A stretch of 7,149 nucleotides of DNA. Source: Sulfurimonas sp. GTDB taxonomy: Bacteria > Campylobacterota > Campylobacteria > Campylobacterales > Sulfurimonadaceae. The notes under the pieces are model-generated. The model was not told where the DNA came from. It ran no database searches and saw only the letters and a list, made by a program, of their open reading frames with translations. This document shows, one piece after another, positions 5,754 to 7,149 of this stretch. Where the stretch lies: contig JALSMC010000281.1 of NCBI GenBank assembly GCA_026987995.1, positions 1 through 7,149 on the forward strand, given 5' to 3'. A program made the translations under genes and the position numbers. Numbering within the stretch: the first letter of the stretch is position 1; the number at the start of each line of letters is the position of its first letter.

Positions 5754-7076
5754 TTGAAGCATATTATATTATTTACTATTTTATTCATAGAGTTATCCGC
5801 ACAGGATTTAAGAACAAGTGTAGTCGAAATTATAGAGACAAATCCTATAATTCTCGAAAGAGAAAAAAACTATAAAGCAACACAAACAGAGATAGATACT
5901 GCGATATCAGGATACTATCCTAAGTTAGACCTCTCTTTAGGTATTGGGCTTGAGCAAACAAACAAAAAGACACCCTCTAGAGGCGATGAGTCATTTGAGT
6001 ACAGTGTTTATCAAAATTCTTTAAAATATACACAAAACCTCTTTGAGGGATTTAATACCTACCATAATGTAGAAGCTCAAGAGTATGGAACTATTGCAGC
6101 AGCATATAGTTATGTTGAAAAAGTAAATACAACAACATTAAATATGGTAAATACCTACTTAGAACTTATGAAAAATCAAGAAATTTTACTTACGGCACAA
6201 CGTAATATAGATATTAATGAAGAGATACTTAGAAAGGTAAAAAGACTTTATGAATCAGGGTTAACAACACTCTCAGAAGTTCATAAAATAGAGTCGTCAT
6301 TAGCACTTGCGATGTCTAACTATGTTGTTGTAGAAAACACTTTACTAGATGCTTCATATAATTTAGGACGAGTATTAGGTAGGAGGCTTGACCCAAAAGA
6401 GATGCAAAGACCAGTTATGACAACTCTGTTACCAAAAACAAGAGAGGATACCCTAAAGGTAGCACTGCATTACAACCCCTCACTTTTAGCAAGTAAGTAT
6501 AATGTTAAGTTCTCAGAGGCGACAAATAATCAAAAGAAGTCTCCATTCTATCCTAAAATAGATATAGAAATAGCACAACTAGCAAATAAAAACTTGAGTG
6601 CAATAGAGGGAGATGAAGATAGGTTCCGAGCTATGGCATACCTCTCATACAATTTTTTTAATGGCTTTGCAGATAGTGCTGCCTTACAAAAAAGTAAATA
6701 TACTCTCTATCAAGAACAGGAAAAGAAAAATAGTATTCAAAGGCAGGTTATAGAGAGTTTAAACCTTGCTTGGAATGCTCATGAAAAACTTAAAGAGCAG
6801 TTAGTACATCTTGTTAATTATAAAAATTATTCTAAAAAAACCCTTGACTTATACTCAAAAGAGTTCGATTTAGGTCGGCGTTCCCTATTAGATTTACTTG
6901 CAGCACAAAATGACTACATACAGTCAGATGTACAGATAATATCTACAGAGTATAGTATACTCTATGCAAAGTTTAGAATCATGGACTCAATGGGTACACT
7001 CGTCTCATCTGTTTTAGAAGATGATGCTTCTAAAATATATGAAAGTGTCTCACTTAAAGTAGCTAGAAAAAACTAA
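5754..7076 (+). CDS. TolC-family outer membrane channel, type I secretion (LapE/TolC-like)
   Basis: The 440-residue product begins with a short signal peptide (KHIILFTILFIELSAQ, cleavage near 17) and has the two-fold internal repeat of TolC proteins. The first half reads NPIILEREKNYKATQTEID...YYPKLDLSLG (29-63) and NLFEGFNTYHNVEAQ (94-108). The second half repeats this as NPSLLASKYNVKFSEATN...FYPKIDIEIAQL, then NFFNGFADSAALQKS. Long helices between these build the periplasmic barrel, and the paired short YP..D strands form the outer-membrane beta barrel. RRSLLDLLAAQNDYIQS near the end is typical of the family. It should export substrate from an inner-membrane ABC/adaptor pair across the outer membrane. 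TTG at 5754 is chosen because an in-frame TAA lies immediately upstream, AAGG sits 9 bases before it, and a start here gives a complete signal peptide. The next gene follows after 10 bases, and an efflux role cannot be excluded. Confidence 0.9.
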   Translation: MKHIILFTILFIELSAQDLRTSVVEIIETNPIILEREKNYKATQTEIDTAISGYYPKLDLSLGIGLEQTNKKTPSRGDESFEYSVYQNSLKYTQNLFEGFNTYHNVEAQEYGTIAAAYSYVEKVNTTTLNMVNTYLELMKNQEILLTAQRNIDINEEILRKVKRLYESGLTTLSEVHKIESSLALAMSNYVVVENTLLDASYNLGRVLGRRLDPKEMQRPVMTTLLPKTREDTLKVALHYNPSLLASKYNVKFSEATNNQKKSPFYPKIDIEIAQLANKNLSAIEGDEDRFRAMAYLSYNFFNGFADSAALQKSKYTLYQEQEKKNSIQRQVIESLNLAWNAHEKLKEQLVHLVNYKNYSKKTLDLYSKEFDLGRRSLLDLLAAQNDYIQSDVQIISTEYSILYAKFRIMDSMGTLVSSVLEDDASKIYESVSLKVARKN

Positions 7077-7086
7077 GGATAAAAGT

Positions 7087-7149
7087 ATGTTTATACAAAA
7101 TGTTGATAATGTGAGAATGGATGCACTACTAGATACTCTTGTTCTTTTT
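7087..7149 (+). CDS. N-terminus of a probable type I secretion ABC transporter (LapB-like), cut by the window end
   Basis: Twenty-one codons are visible and stay open to the end. The TAAGGAT ribosome site overlaps the TolC stop codon (7074-7076), with AAGGAT ending 6 bases before the ATG, so the two genes are almost certainly co-translated. The last residues, MDALLDTLVLF, resemble the opening of LapB-type ABC ATPase/permeases, whose degenerate C39-peptidase-like domain typically begins with DxLLxxLVxLT. With TolC directly upstream, a type I secretion exporter is the best guess, but so short a stretch cannot prove the family. Confidence 0.55.
   Translation, partial: MFIQNVDNVRMDALLDTLVLF

Overview
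The window looks like chromosomal DNA from a Campylobacterota (Epsilonproteobacteria) member, most likely a Sulfurimonas-like free-living chemolithotroph. This rests on the AT-rich base composition, the short LpxB, the single-haem c-type cytochrome in an operon with lpxB, the style of the GAF/GGDEF/EAL proteins, and the use of TTG starts with clear AAGG-type ribosome sites. The genus is an inference from protein character only; no database search was possible.

Layout. Positions 2-40 hold the last codons of an unrecognised + strand gene that converges on lpxB; the two stop codons share one CTAG. A two-gene minus-strand operon follows: a small cytochrome c (1077-1439, TTG start) overlapping lpxB (37-1080) by ATGA. 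A 52-bp gap at 1440-1491 carries divergent TATAAT boxes and separates this operon from a + strand dihydroorotase-like gene (1492-2634). That protein has lost the metal-binding His residues of the family and is probably catalytically dead. It converges, with a 9-bp overlap, on a minus-strand block reading tgt (4475-5599), then GAF-GGDEF (3545-4411), then GGDEF-end plus EAL (2626-3612). The last two are almost certainly one GAF-GGDEF-EAL protein of about 594 residues split by a +1 frame change near 3571. A 154-bp intergenic region (5600-5753) with two strong inverted repeats separates tgt from a + strand TolC-family gene (5754-7076, TTG start). A further gene begins at 7087, and its first 21 codons resemble the N-terminus of a LapB-type type I secretion ABC transporter.

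How the genes fit together. lpxB (lipid A) and tgt (queuosine in tRNA) are ordinary housekeeping genes. The right-hand end begins a type I secretion cluster. The split gene has a degenerate GGDEF motif (RINADQF) but a complete-looking set of EAL catalytic residues, so any enzyme activity should be cyclic-di-GMP hydrolysis, with GAF as the likely sensor. Its closeness to a LapB/LapE-like exporter is suggestive, because adhesins exported by such systems are often under cyclic-di-GMP control, but the window does not show a direct link.

No tRNA, rRNA, CRISPR array, insertion sequence or obvious transferred island was seen. The most unusual items are the dead dihydroorotase homologue, the split cyclic-di-GMP protein, the overlapping divergent promoters at 1457-1474, and the palindromes at 31-46, 5627-5643 and 5678-5692. 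I found no clear evidence of an entirely new biological system.
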